Part shown: one piece after another, positions 16,859 through 25,220 of the stretch
Layout: every line of letters begins with the position of its first letter
Position numbering within the stretch: the stretch's first letter is position 1
Source: an uncultured Clostridia bacterium
GTDB lineage: Bacteria; Bacillota; Clostridia; Christensenellales; Borkfalkiaceae
Direction: 5' to 3'
NCBI GenBank assembly: GCA_904419075.1
Contig: CAJFQM010000005.1
Coordinates: 1 to 64,000, forward strand
Length of the DNA: 64,000 nt
Program-made: the position numbers and the translations under genes
Notes under the pieces: generated by a model
Told to the model about the DNA's origin: nothing
Databases searched by the model: none
Seen by the model: only the letters and a program-made list of their open reading frames with translations

Positions 16859-16887
16859 ACGGACGGCTTCGGCCGTCCGTTTCTTTT
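16859..16887 (+). terminator. Terminator of the metal-resistance operon
   Basis: ACGGACGGC-TTCG-GCCGTCCGT, a 9-bp stem with a stable UUCG loop, followed by TTCTTTT. Confidence 0.88.
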
Positions 16888-16897
16888 CGGAAAACTC

Positions 16898-16927
16898 TTT
16901 ACAGATCGGACGTAAATATGATATAAT
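16898..16927 (+). promoter_or_regulatory. Promoter of the acetyltransferase gene
   Basis: TTTACA (16898-16903), 18 bp, TATAAT (16922-16927). Only 9 nt separate the -10 box from the ATG, so the mRNA would have almost no leader. Confidence 0.78.
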
Positions 16928-16936
16928 AAAAACGCT

Positions 16937-17479
16937 ATGGAAACAAATATCGGAAAAACACAGGTAAAGGATGCCCAAGCCGTGGCCGAAATGTATCGCG
17001 AAGGCCGAGCGTTTCTGCACGCTTCGGGCGTGGATCAATGGCAGGACGGTTATCCGAGTCTTTCGGACGTTTTACAAGACATTCAGGACGGCGTTTCCTA
17101 TCTTCTGACCGTAGACGGGATTCCCGCCGCAAGTATGGCCGTCGTCGAAAGGGAACCCGATTATGACGACATTTACGGCGGCGAATGGCTGACGGGAAAA
17201 AGCAAAAACTACTTCGCCGTGCATCGGGTCTGCGTTGCGGACGCATTCAAGCGCCGCGGACTGACCTCCGTGCTTTACGATTTTGCGGCGAGGCTGGCGC
17301 TTTCGTGCGGGCGGGACAGCTTGCGCGCGGATACGCATAGGGATAACGCGGCGATGCGTTCGGCGCTCTTGAAAAACGGATTTTCGGAATGCGGAATCAT
17401 TTATCCCGCTTACGGCGGGGAACGCATTGCTTATGAAAAAATCATCGAGGAGAAAGAATATGGAGAAAGAACAAAATAA
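16937..17479 (+). CDS. GNAT-family N-acetyltransferase
   Basis: The 180-residue protein has the GNAT acetyl-CoA binding block VCVADAFKRRGLTSVLYDFA (about residues 97-116) and the downstream RADTHRDNAAMRSALLKNGFSECGIIY typical of the family. The acceptor substrate is unknown. The N-terminus TQVKDAQAVAEMY fits the start of the fold, so the ATG at 16937 is reasonable although it has no Shine-Dalgarno and lies about 2-4 nt from the expected transcription start. Its last 20 bp overlap rdgB, whose ribosome binding site lies inside this gene. Confidence 0.85.
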   Translation: METNIGKTQVKDAQAVAEMYREGRAFLHASGVDQWQDGYPSLSDVLQDIQDGVSYLLTVDGIPAASMAVVEREPDYDDIYGGEWLTGKSKNYFAVHRVCVADAFKRRGLTSVLYDFAARLALSCGRDSLRADTHRDNAAMRSALLKNGFSECGIIYPAYGGERIAYEKIIEEKEYGERTK

Positions 17480-18059
17480 AAAGCGGTTGGTAGTCGCGAC
17501 GGGAAATATCCATAAACTTCGGGAAATTGCGGAGATTTTTCCCGAATATGAAGTAATTTCCGGCAAACAGGCCGGTTTTTCGGAAGAGGTGGAGGAGACG
17601 GGTACGACTTTCGCCGAGAATGCAAAGCTCAAAGCGGAAGCCGTATCGAAGGCGCTGCACTGCATTGCTCTCGCGGATGACAGCGGGATCTGTGTAGAGG
17701 CCTTGGGGGGCGCTCCCGGCGTATACAGCGCCCGCTATGCGGGCGGACACGGAGACGATAAGGCAAACCGACTTTTGCTCCTTAAAAATATGGAGGGCGA
17801 AACAAACCGCAGGGCTTATTTCGAAAGCGCCGTCGCTCTCGTGCTTCCCGACGGTGAATGTCTCCTGGCGGAGGGGCGGACTTACGGAAAAATCCTCTTT
17901 GAGGAGACGGGAGAAAACGGGTTCGGTTACGATTGTATTTTCGAGAGCGACGATTTAAAAAAATCCTTCGGCCTCGCTTCGGCGGAAGAAAAAAACGCCG
18001 TCTCTCACCGCTTTCGAGCACTCATGAACTTGTCGGATATGCTGAAAAAAGTTTTATAA
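17460..18059 (+). CDS. rdgB: RdgB/HAM1 non-canonical purine NTP pyrophosphatase
   Basis: The 199-residue enzyme hydrolyses dITP, ITP and XTP to monophosphates and so keeps deaminated purines out of DNA and RNA. Family blocks are VVATGNIHKLREIAEIF at the N-terminus, ALADDSGICVEALGGAPGVYSARYAG in the centre, and NAVSHRFRALM near the C-terminus. I chose ATG 17460 because GAGGAG lies 6-8 nt upstream; an in-frame ATG at 17427 would add 11 basic residues that the family lacks. It overlaps the GNAT gene by 20 bp and is followed 9 nt later by the phosphodiesterase gene, a pairing common in Bacillota. Confidence 0.93.
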   Translation: MEKEQNKKRLVVATGNIHKLREIAEIFPEYEVISGKQAGFSEEVEETGTTFAENAKLKAEAVSKALHCIALADDSGICVEALGGAPGVYSARYAGGHGDDKANRLLLLKNMEGETNRRAYFESAVALVLPDGECLLAEGRTYGKILFEETGENGFGYDCIFESDDLKKSFGLASAEEKNAVSHRFRALMNLSDMLKKVL

Positions 18060-18068
18060 GGGGAGATT

Positions 18069-18548
18069 ATGAAGACCATCGTCGTTATATCCGATACCCA
18101 CGGCCACAGAGCGGGTATCGAAAAACTGAAACCGCTGTTTGCGGAAAACGATTATATCATTCATCTCGGAGACGGCGCTTCCGATATGCGGGATATCCTG
18201 AACATCTATCCCGAAAAGACCTTCGTGTGCCAGGGAAATTGCGACTTTTTTTCCGCTTTGCCCGAAGGCGAACTCGAAGTGGAAGGCGTAAAAATCTTTT
18301 TCTGCCACGGACATAAATACCGAGTGAAAGCCGATTTGTCCGCTTTGGCGGAGGAAGCCGCGCGCCGCGGCTGTAAAGCGGCTTTATACGGACATACGCA
18401 CAGAGCTTTGATTTCCGAGGAAAACGGAGTTTTGCTGGTCAATCCCGGTTCTTTGCGCTATCCCGCGGGGGAGGGCGGAAGTTATTGCTATCTGACTGTA
18501 AACGGAGACAAAATTTATCCCGTCTTGGTAGGAGAATCCGTCTTTTAA
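18069..18548 (+). CDS. YfcE/MJ0936-type metallophosphodiesterase
   Basis: The 159-residue protein has all calcineurin-like metal-binding blocks: DTHGH at 9-13, HLGDGASD, GNCD, and GHTHRA near the C-terminus. Relatives (YsnB, YfcE) hydrolyse phosphodiester model substrates with Mn or Ni, and the natural substrate is not settled. AGGGGAGA lies just before the ATG. It follows rdgB by 9 nt and is probably in the same transcript. Confidence 0.88.
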   Translation: MKTIVVISDTHGHRAGIEKLKPLFAENDYIIHLGDGASDMRDILNIYPEKTFVCQGNCDFFSALPEGELEVEGVKIFFCHGHKYRVKADLSALAEEAARRGCKAALYGHTHRALISEENGVLLVNPGSLRYPAGEGGSYCYLTVNGDKIYPVLVGESVF

Positions 18549-18573
18549 CGGTTGGGAGGGTAAATAAGGATAA

Positions 18574-19473
18574 ATGAAGAAAGGCTTGATTGTTTTTGCA
18601 TCTGTCTTTTTGGCCATATGCTTCGCCGTCGGATGTGCGGGTACCGCAGAAAGAGGCGACGGGGAATCGGGTGATTTTGCTTCGCAACAGGACTCTTCTT
18701 CCGAAGATCCGGAAATCTCCTTTGAAAGTTCGGGGATTTTTACAAGCAGTTCTTCGGAAAATATTTTAGACAGCTCTTCGGCTTCTCTCTCGGAAGACAG
18801 CTCCGAAAGTTTTTCGGATAGTACCTCGGAAACTTCTTCTGATATTTCATCGGACAGCAGTTCCGAAGTTTCTTCGGATAGTTCCGCGTCGTCTTCACAG
18901 GAAAGCAGCACACCCGCGAAAGAGAAAGTACATATCGTTTTTCATCGAAATTTTAAACCGCTCGGCACGGATATTGTTTTTTCCGTCTCGCAGTTTCCGG
19001 GAATACTCAACAGTGAAGCGGTAGAAAGAGAAATGGAAAAATCGGTGATGCGGGGGCTGAAAGACAAATTCCTGACGGAGACGAATGACGAAGAACCGCT
19101 CTTTTTCGTTTCGGGCTGGGCTTACGATAAAGAAGGAAAAGATTCTTTTGAAGGAACGGTGCAGGCACAGGAGGAAGAACTGCACCTGTATGCCGTATGG
19201 GAACGCTCGGCAGAGTATTGCGAAATTGCTCTCATAGGCGAGAATACGGAGAATATCGGAACCTATTACGGGCGAAGGGGTGCGACGCTGACAAAGTCGG
19301 CCGAAGAAAAACTTTTGGCTGTCTTTTCCGCATATTACGGAGATTCGGGACAGATTGCAGAAGGACTTGAAACATCGGACGGGAAAAAGTTCGGTGCGGG
19401 GGATGTCCTCGAAACGGATATGCAAATTTTTGCGCGCTTATCTAAGCCGAAAGAAGGAAAGAAAAACGAATGA
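18574..19473 (+). CDS. Ser-rich surface lipoprotein with InlB-like repeat region
   Basis: The 299-residue protein has a signal peptide with lipobox FAVGC, so Cys21 should be lipidated. Residues 30-112 are a Ser/Glu/Asp low-complexity stalk, encoded by repeated TCTTCGGA-type triplets. Residues 115-215 (start VHIVFHRNF, end LHLYAVWE) resemble the beta-strand InlB-type B repeat found in surface proteins of gut Bacillota, with a W-x-D...L-x-AVW pattern. The C-terminal 85 residues are unrecognised. It overlaps fbp by 4 bp (ATGA), so surface and gluconeogenic genes share translation, probably by chance. No function can be assigned. Confidence 0.75.
   Translation: MKKGLIVFASVFLAICFAVGCAGTAERGDGESGDFASQQDSSSEDPEISFESSGIFTSSSSENILDSSSASLSEDSSESFSDSTSETSSDISSDSSSEVSSDSSASSSQESSTPAKEKVHIVFHRNFKPLGTDIVFSVSQFPGILNSEAVEREMEKSVMRGLKDKFLTETNDEEPLFFVSGWAYDKEGKDSFEGTVQAQEEELHLYAVWERSAEYCEIALIGENTENIGTYYGRRGATLTKSAEEKLLAVFSAYYGDSGQIAEGLETSDGKKFGAGDVLETDMQIFARLSKPKEGKKNE
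18700..18905 (+). repeat. Ser/Glu-coding low-complexity tract
   Basis: Degenerate TCTTCGGA / TCCGAA / GACAGC triplet repeats inside the lipoprotein gene encode a run of Ser, Glu and Asp. Such tracts can change length by slippage, although the codons are mixed here. Confidence 0.7.
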
Positions 19474-21410
19474 AGGACGAAAAATATCTGAAATTATTGT
19501 CGGTACAATATCCGAGCGCTGCCCTTGCCGCGCAGCAGATCATCAAATTATCAAGCATCCTGAACCTGCCCAAGGGTACGGAACATTTCGTTTCGGATAT
19601 CCACGGCGAAGCGGCTTCTTTTTTGCATGTTCTGAAAAACGGATCGGGGTCTATCCGCAAAAAGATCGACGACGAATTTTCCGACGAATTGAGCGAAGGG
19701 GAAAAGAGAGAGCTTGCGACGCTCGTCTATTATCCCGAAGAAAAATTGGAAATTGCAGAGGCCGAAAAGTCCAATTTCGACGCTTGGTGCCGAAAAGAAA
19801 TATTGCGATTGATCCGCGTGACGCGGCGCATCGCCTCGAAATATTCCAAAGACAAACTAAAAAACGCGCTTCCCGCCGAGTTTGAATATATCATGGAAGA
19901 ACTGCTTACGGAAAAGGCGGAGATTCCTGATAAGGAGGCCTATTATAACGAGATTCTCCGCGCGATTATAAAGACCCGACGGGCAAAGGATATCATCGTT
20001 TCTTTTTGCCGTCTCGCTCAGAGATTGGCGGTGGAACGGCTGCACGTCATCGGAGATATTTATGACCGCGGTGCGGGAGCCGTCACCGTCATGGACACGC
20101 TGGAAAATTATCATTCCGTCGATATTCAATGGGGAAATCACGATATTTCCTGGATGGGCGCGGCGAGCGGTTCGGATATCTGTATTGCCAACGTCGTCCG
20201 AATTTCCGCTAAATACGGAAATCTGTCCACCTTGGAGGACGGTTACGGAATCAATCTGATTCCGCTTGAACGCTTTGCTTTCGACGTATATAAAGACGAC
20301 AGATGCGAACGGTTTCTGCCCGAAACGGCGGAGGATGCGGACGAACGAAAAATGACGGCGAAAATTCATAAGGCGATTGCCGTCATTCAGCTGAAATTGG
20401 AAGGTCAGCTTGCCCAAAGGCGTCCCGAATTTCATCTGTCGGAGAGGGTTTTTCTCGATAAAATCGACTATGAAAGAAAGACCGTCTGCATCGGCGGAAA
20501 AACATATTTCCTCGTGGACGATCATTTTCCGACCGTCAATCCCGATAATCCCTATGAATTATCGGAAGGAGAAAAAAGAGTCTGTGCAAAACTGCGGGAA
20601 GCGTTCCATGGCAGCGAAAAACTCCGCAGACACGTCGAGTTTTTGTTCTCCCGCGGAAGTATGTATCGGATTTTTAACGGGAATCTTCTCTATCACGGCT
20701 GTGTCCCGCTCGACGGGGACGGCAGCTTCCGCCGCGTGGAAATTGCGGGAAAGATCTATTCCGGGAGATCTTTGTACGATGCGCTCGAAGGCTGGATACG
20801 CAAGGGCAGATATTCGACCGACGAAAGGGAACGGCAGTACGGAAGGGACATCATGTGGTTCGTTTGGTCGAATGAGAACTCTCCGCTTTACGGAAAGGAT
20901 AAAATGACGACCTTCGAGAGATATTTTCTCGCGGATAAAGAAAGCTATACGGAGGAAAAAAATGCCTATTATCGTCTGTGCGACGATGAAGAGACGGTGG
21001 AGCGTATTTTCCGCGAATTCGGCATCGATCCCGACAAAGGGCATATCATAAACGGACATGTACCCGTAAAGGTAAAAAAAGGGGAATCGCCTGTACACTG
21101 CGGCGGAAAGGTCATCATTATCGACGGCGGATTTTCCCGCGCGTATCAGAAGGTTACGGGAATTGCGGGATATACGTTGGTATCCGATTCCCGAACGGTA
21201 AAGCTCATTGCACATGAACCGTTCGTTTCCACGCAAGAAGCGGTGCTCAACGAACGGGATATCCATTCTGCCTCCGAAGTGATCCGCAAATCGGAAACGC
21301 GGCTGAGAGTCAAAGACACGGACACGGGGCGGGAAATGGAAGAGCGCATTGCAGACCTCGAAAAGCTGCTCGAAGCCTATCGGTGCGGCGCGTTAAAGGA
21401 GAGAAACTGA
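19470..21410 (+). CDS. fbp: Class III fructose-1,6-bisphosphatase
   Basis: The 646-residue protein is the Bacillota-specific class III enzyme that removes the 1-phosphate of fructose-1,6-bisphosphate in gluconeogenesis. Calcineurin-like metal motifs are visible: VSDIHGEAASF (about residues 41-51), VIGDIYDRG and QWGNHDISWMGAASG. Later family blocks are NENSPLYGKDKMTTFERYF and GHIINGHVPVK. Length is normal (640-670). Its ATG lies in the stop of the lipoprotein gene, with AAGGAAAG upstream. No terminator was found after it; about 70 bp later lies a VOC pseudogene. Confidence 0.95.
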   Translation: MKDEKYLKLLSVQYPSAALAAQQIIKLSSILNLPKGTEHFVSDIHGEAASFLHVLKNGSGSIRKKIDDEFSDELSEGEKRELATLVYYPEEKLEIAEAEKSNFDAWCRKEILRLIRVTRRIASKYSKDKLKNALPAEFEYIMEELLTEKAEIPDKEAYYNEILRAIIKTRRAKDIIVSFCRLAQRLAVERLHVIGDIYDRGAGAVTVMDTLENYHSVDIQWGNHDISWMGAASGSDICIANVVRISAKYGNLSTLEDGYGINLIPLERFAFDVYKDDRCERFLPETAEDADERKMTAKIHKAIAVIQLKLEGQLAQRRPEFHLSERVFLDKIDYERKTVCIGGKTYFLVDDHFPTVNPDNPYELSEGEKRVCAKLREAFHGSEKLRRHVEFLFSRGSMYRIFNGNLLYHGCVPLDGDGSFRRVEIAGKIYSGRSLYDALEGWIRKGRYSTDERERQYGRDIMWFVWSNENSPLYGKDKMTTFERYFLADKESYTEEKNAYYRLCDDEETVERIFREFGIDPDKGHIINGHVPVKVKKGESPVHCGGKVIIIDGGFSRAYQKVTGIAGYTLVSDSRTVKLIAHEPFVSTQEAVLNERDIHSASEVIRKSETRLRVKDTDTGREMEERIADLEKLLEAYRCGALKERN

Positions 21411-21481
21411 CGACCGTAAACGATAAGAGTTTGAAGAAGAAAACAAAAAACAGATAATTATTGCCGAAATTGTGAGGAACG

Positions 21482-21885
21482 GTGAGAGCAGACGGCTTCG
21501 GTTTAACGGTAAAAAACATGTCCGAAATGATTCGTTTTTATAGAGAGGTTTTGGGCTTTGAAATTAAATAAAAAGAAGATGCTACCCATGTGTATCTAAT
21601 TAAGGACAATACTCTGTTTATGCTTTACGGCAGAGAGGACTTTGAAAAAATGACGGGCAAGAGATATAAATATATCGGCAAAGGACTGAACGGGCATTTT
21701 GAAATCGCCTTATATGTCGATACTTTTGAAGAGGTCGATAAAGTATACGAAGAAGCCGTTTCCAAAGGAGCCATCCCCGTTTCAGAACCTTCAACGGAGC
21801 CTTGGGAACAAAGAACCTGTATATCGCAGACCCTGAGGATAATCTTATAGAAATAGGCTCATTTAACAGGCCTTTTGAAAGATAG
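21482..21885 (+). pseudogene. Decayed VOC/glyoxalase-family gene
   Basis: A GTG start after TGAGGA begins a VOC-type sequence (RADGFGLTVKNMSEMIRFYREVLGFEIK). An in-frame TAA at 21569-21571 then interrupts it. Translation resumes in the same frame (VYLIKDNTLFMLYGREDF ... NGHFEIALYVDTFEEVDKVY) and is lost again near 21820, where one missing base shifts the frame; the next frame gives the expected ending ADPEDNLIEIGSFNRPFER. The intact gene would be about 134 residues, the usual VOC length. Two independent lesions make a real inactivated gene more likely than a read error. The ancestral substrate is unknown. Confidence 0.85.
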
Positions 21886-21905
21886 ACTTTTGGAGTATAA
21901 ATACA

Positions 21906-21940
21906 AAAACCACGGAAGTTTCCAAAATTTCCGTGGTTTT
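21906..21940. terminator. Bidirectional terminator between VOC remnant and epimerase
   Basis: Near-perfect stem AAAACCACGGAA / TTCCGTGGTTTT with A-run on one side and T-run on the other, between convergent genes. Confidence 0.85.
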
Positions 21941-21978
21941 ATTTTGATGTTTCAGAAAATTAAATTATATTTCCGTTC

Positions 21979-22863
21979 TCAGTCTTCGTGAATTTCAAAG
22001 CCCCAAACGGTTTCGTAAGTCTTGCCGGGAGCCAACTTGTTCATATCCTCTTTTGTTTCGAGATTGGTAATGATTCCGTCGGTGGCGGGCAGTATCGACC
22101 AAGGTTCAAGGCAGACATAAGGAGCATCGGTCTCAGGTGTATGCCAAACGCCGAGGTAGCGGAAGCCGGGATAATCGAACGAAATATAGCGGGAATCGGT
22201 CTTGCTTTTTAAGGCTACCCGCCGACAGGTATTGCCGAGAATAACGGCGTCGTTGTCGAACAGGTCGTGGCTGAGATGCAAAACGGTTCCGTCCGTGAGG
22301 GGCAGGGGGAATTTTTCTCCCGTCATGAACTTATTCTCGGAAAGAGGATGGAAAAGAACCTTTGTTTTTTCCGCAAATTCAAGATAGTAGTCTTCAAAAG
22401 CTCCCGTCTTTCCAAAGGGAATATTAAAGCCCGGATGACCGCCCAATCCGAACAGAAGAGACTTTTCATCCGTATTTTCGACCCGGTAGGAGATATTCAA
22501 CCGAGAGCCTCTGATTTCATAGCAAATCGTAAAGACAAAATGAAAAGGATATTGTTTCAGGCTGTCTACGTCATCGGTGAGTCTGAACACGAGTTTCGTA
22601 GCGCTGCGCTCCGTCAGCTTAAAAGCCCGATAACGAGCAATTCCGTGGGGAAGAATGGAATACTCCTGACCTTCGTATGTATACGTGTTTTTATACATTC
22701 TTCCGATGGTGGGAAATAAATTATACGCCCTGCCCGACCAATAGGAGGGATCTCCCTGCCAAAGATATTCGGTATCCGTTTTTTTGGAATAGACTGATTG
22801 AAGCTGGGCGCCCGAAGTGTCCACCGCAATTTTTAATACTTTGTTTTCGATCGAATAAATCAT
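21979..22863 (-). CDS. Aldose 1-epimerase family protein (LacX/YeaD-like)
   Basis: The 294-residue protein has the galactose-mutarotase beta-sandwich pattern: NLFPTIGRM, SILPHGIARYRAF (candidate catalytic His near residue 73), LLFGLGGHPGFNIPF with a second His, and VCLEPWSILPATDG with the candidate general-base Glu. It should interconvert anomers of a hexose or hexose phosphate in the cytosol. Substrate is not predictable. AGGAG precedes the ATG. It is monocistronic, with a promoter at 22916-22944 and a terminator at 21906-21940. Confidence 0.88.
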   Translation of the reverse strand: MIYSIENKVLKIAVDTSGAQLQSVYSKKTDTEYLWQGDPSYWSGRAYNLFPTIGRMYKNTYTYEGQEYSILPHGIARYRAFKLTERSATKLVFRLTDDVDSLKQYPFHFVFTICYEIRGSRLNISYRVENTDEKSLLFGLGGHPGFNIPFGKTGAFEDYYLEFAEKTKVLFHPLSENKFMTGEKFPLPLTDGTVLHLSHDLFDNDAVILGNTCRRVALKSKTDSRYISFDYPGFRYLGVWHTPETDAPYVCLEPWSILPATDGIITNLETKEDMNKLAPGKTYETVWGFEIHED

Positions 22864-22915
22864 CGCTATTCTCCTTTTATCGCTTTTACCGTGTCGTTTA
22901 TTTCCCGACAGTTAT

Positions 22916-22944
22916 ATTTTATCACAAAAGAGTGCGTTTGTAAA
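22916..22944 (-). promoter_or_regulatory. Promoter of the epimerase gene
   Basis: TTTACA (22939-22944), 17 bp, TAAAAT (22916-22921) on the minus strand. Confidence 0.75.
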
Positions 22945-22965
22945 GGGGGAGAAGGGAAATTTCGA

Positions 22966-23001
22966 AAAAAGTCGTCCCGAATATTTTCGGGACGACTTTT
23001 T
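22966..23001 (-). terminator. Terminator of the kdp operon
   Basis: AAAGTCGTCCCGAA / TTCGGGACGACTTT hairpin with T-runs on both strands, directly after the kdpD stop. Confidence 0.88.
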
Positions 23002-23002
23002 C

Positions 23003-24520
23003 TCAGAATACGATCCTGAGGAGACTTTCCAATTGTAAAAATATCAAACGGTCGGTGACCGTCATTTTTGATCTTTGACAAGAGAAACCGATTACGACAA
23101 TTTCTTTCCGCGTACGGATAGGGAAGTAAATCGCTTTGGCTTCCCGAAGCGTATCCGTCCCGCGTCCGGCCGACTTTTCGTTCTTACGGCACCATTCCAA
23201 AACCGCCTGCTCGTTGACTTCGCTGAAAAATTTGACGTCTTCACCGTTCCAAGAGATTACTACGTTTTCTCCGTCCGTAATCGAACAGCTCCTTTCAAAC
23301 GCCCTGGCCAAAACTTCCGCAATCTTCATGGCAAGGGAATCGGTAGGTTTCCGTTCGGCCGCCGCCCGTTCGATAAGGTCGGAAATATCGAGAATACGGT
23401 TTGCCATCTTATATTTCTGCAACAGCTTATTCCGATTGAAAATTCTCGAAAAGAAATCCCGCACGGGGCGTTTTCCGGAGGAAAAGTGCTGATTGTCGGG
23501 AACGATCAGCAATTCTATATCGGGAAGACGCGCGATAAACTTATCTTCCAGCCCGACTTTCTTTCCGACAGACTGCCACGTTTTTCCGATAATCAAATTC
23601 GTTACGCCCGCAAGTTTTATGTAGTCTGCGACCGTCTCTACGACGTCTTCACTGTATTTGACGATCATATTGCCGCCCATATCGCGCACGAGCGCCATGT
23701 GGCGTTTCAGATTGGCCGCAGCCTCGTCGCTCAAAGAACCGCTCGTTTCGACATACATCGCCGAAAATTTACAGTGATACGCTTCCGCGGTACGCGCGGC
23801 TACCCGAATATTTTTCTGCGAAGAAGGGGAGGGGCTGATCAATACCAAAACTTTGGTTTTCAGCTCTCCGTTATTCGTCTGTTTTTCGATACGATCCGCG
23901 CTGCGGCGCATGGAAAGCTCTCTCAGAACAGACAGATTGTCCGTCTTGAAAAAGTTTTCGAGTGCGGTGACTGCCCGATTCTTTTTATAAATCTTGCCTT
24001 CCCGCATACGCTCGATGAGTTCTGTCGGTTCAATATCGATAAGAGCCACTTCGTCGGCATAGTCGAATATTTCGTCGGGAATGCGCTCGTTTACGTCCAC
24101 GGACGTGGCGGAATCGACGGTGTCGTGCAATCCTTCGATATGCTGGACATTGACGGTCGTATATACGTTTATACCGTTGTTTACCAACTCTTCGACGTCG
24201 AGATAACGTTTTGAGTTTTTGCTTCCGGGAGCATTGGTATGCGCCAATTCATCCACGAGCAACAACTGGGGACGCCGTTTGATCGCCGCATCTACATCGA
24301 ACTCTTTCAGATCGATTCCCTTATAGGAAAGTTCTTTTAAGGGGAGCCTTTCGAGTCCCTCTGCCATTTTTAAGGTTTCGGGGCGGTCGTGGGGTTCCAA
24401 ATAGCCGACGACGACGTCGACTCCTTCCTGTTTCGCTTCCTGAGCGGCTTTCAGCATGGCGTAGGTCTTTCCTACGCCCGCCGAGTAGCCGAAAAAGATT
24501 TTTAGCTTACCTTTTTCCAT
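23003..24520 (-). CDS. kdpD: KdpD N-terminal sensor half (no kinase domain)
   Basis: The 505-residue protein is the soluble front part of KdpD. The KdpD domain has a Walker A (FGYSAGVGKTYAML, residues 10-23) and a Walker B-like LLVDELAHTNAPGS. A universal-stress-protein domain follows (about residues 220-355, KVLVLISPSPSS ... LIIGKT), then a GAF-like region (about 390-505). It stops where a full KdpD would enter the DUF4118 membrane domain and the histidine kinase; these lie in a separate gene at 30.7-31.8 kb. It probably senses turgor, K+ or c-di-AMP-type signals and acts on that kinase. It is the last gene of the kdpABC operon. Confidence 0.88.
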   Translation of the reverse strand: MEKGKLKIFFGYSAGVGKTYAMLKAAQEAKQEGVDVVVGYLEPHDRPETLKMAEGLERLPLKELSYKGIDLKEFDVDAAIKRRPQLLLVDELAHTNAPGSKNSKRYLDVEELVNNGINVYTTVNVQHIEGLHDTVDSATSVDVNERIPDEIFDYADEVALIDIEPTELIERMREGKIYKKNRAVTALENFFKTDNLSVLRELSMRRSADRIEKQTNNGELKTKVLVLISPSPSSQKNIRVAARTAEAYHCKFSAMYVETSGSLSDEAAANLKRHMALVRDMGGNMIVKYSEDVVETVADYIKLAGVTNLIIGKTWQSVGKKVGLEDKFIARLPDIELLIVPDNQHFSSGKRPVRDFFSRIFNRNKLLQKYKMANRILDISDLIERAAAERKPTDSLAMKIAEVLARAFERSCSITDGENVVISWNGEDVKFFSEVNEQAVLEWCRKNEKSAGRGTDTLREAKAIYFPIRTRKEIVVIGFSCQRSKMTVTDRLIFLQLESLLRIVF

Positions 24521-24521
24521 T

Positions 24522-25205
24522 TTATAAAAGTCCGTCCAAGCTTAAATTGACTAACAGTACATTTACTCGTTTTTGACCGAATATTCCCAAAAATCTGCCT
24601 TCCGTATACTTTTTAATAATGGCGTTTACATCGTCTTCCGTAATCAGAACGGGTTCCGTACCGTTCTTTTCCGCCTCTTCCTGTGCAATCTTATTGCGAG
24701 CAGCTACGATCACGGGTACTTGGAAGTAAGCCGCTTCGGGAGAGATATGAGGGTCTACGCCGCTGCCGCCGGAGGTGACAAGGTCGGAGGGGATAGCTTC
24801 CGTTTCGGTATAGCCGATTGCTGCAAGTTTTTCTTTCCGTTCCGCGATTCTCTCTTTTACAAGTTCCTGATACTCGTCGCTTTCGGGGGAAAGGTTGGTA
24901 GGAGCACCGGAATTCACTCTTCCGAACATATATTCGGCACTTTCATAGCTTTGGCCGATAAGCTCGCTTCCGAAAATTCTTTCCTCTCCGTTGGGCAGAG
25001 TGACGACAATCTGAGAGCCGTTGGCTTCATAAGGGTAAGCTGTCTGAGCGACGAGCGTAAAGCTCAGAGGATAAACGATACCGCAGAGAAACGTAAAGAT
25101 CAACAGGCACAATATAGAAGCTCTCAGCATTTGAAATCTTTTCTTTTTCGCCGGCAGAGGCTGTTCATAAATATTTTCCGTTACATTTTGTGTGCTTTTT
25201 TTCAT
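24522..25205 (-). CDS. kdpC: Potassium-transporting ATPase subunit C
   Basis: The 227-residue subunit stabilises the KdpFABC complex. A single N-terminal membrane helix (residues 28-52, ASILCLLIFTFLCGIVYPLSF) is followed by an extracytoplasmic domain with the family signature DLVTSGGSGVDPHISPEAAYFQVP. The usual KdpC is about 190 residues; this one has a longer N-terminus. It lies 15 bp downstream of kdpB with AGGAGG before the ATG. Confidence 0.94.
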   Translation of the reverse strand: MKKSTQNVTENIYEQPLPAKKKRFQMLRASILCLLIFTFLCGIVYPLSFTLVAQTAYPYEANGSQIVVTLPNGEERIFGSELIGQSYESAEYMFGRVNSGAPTNLSPESDEYQELVKERIAERKEKLAAIGYTETEAIPSDLVTSGGSGVDPHISPEAAYFQVPVIVAARNKIAQEEAEKNGTEPVLITEDDVNAIIKKYTEGRFLGIFGQKRVNVLLVNLSLDGLL

Positions 25206-25220
25206 GATAAAGACACCTCC

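Noticed and set aside
18700..18905. CRISPR-like or tandem-repeat locus
   Set aside because: The repetition is in-frame coding of Ser, Glu and Asp with variable codons inside a lipoprotein gene.
21411..21900. Separate small gene at 21590-21850
   Set aside because: It is the middle part of a VOC-family gene broken by a stop at 21569 and a frameshift near 21820.
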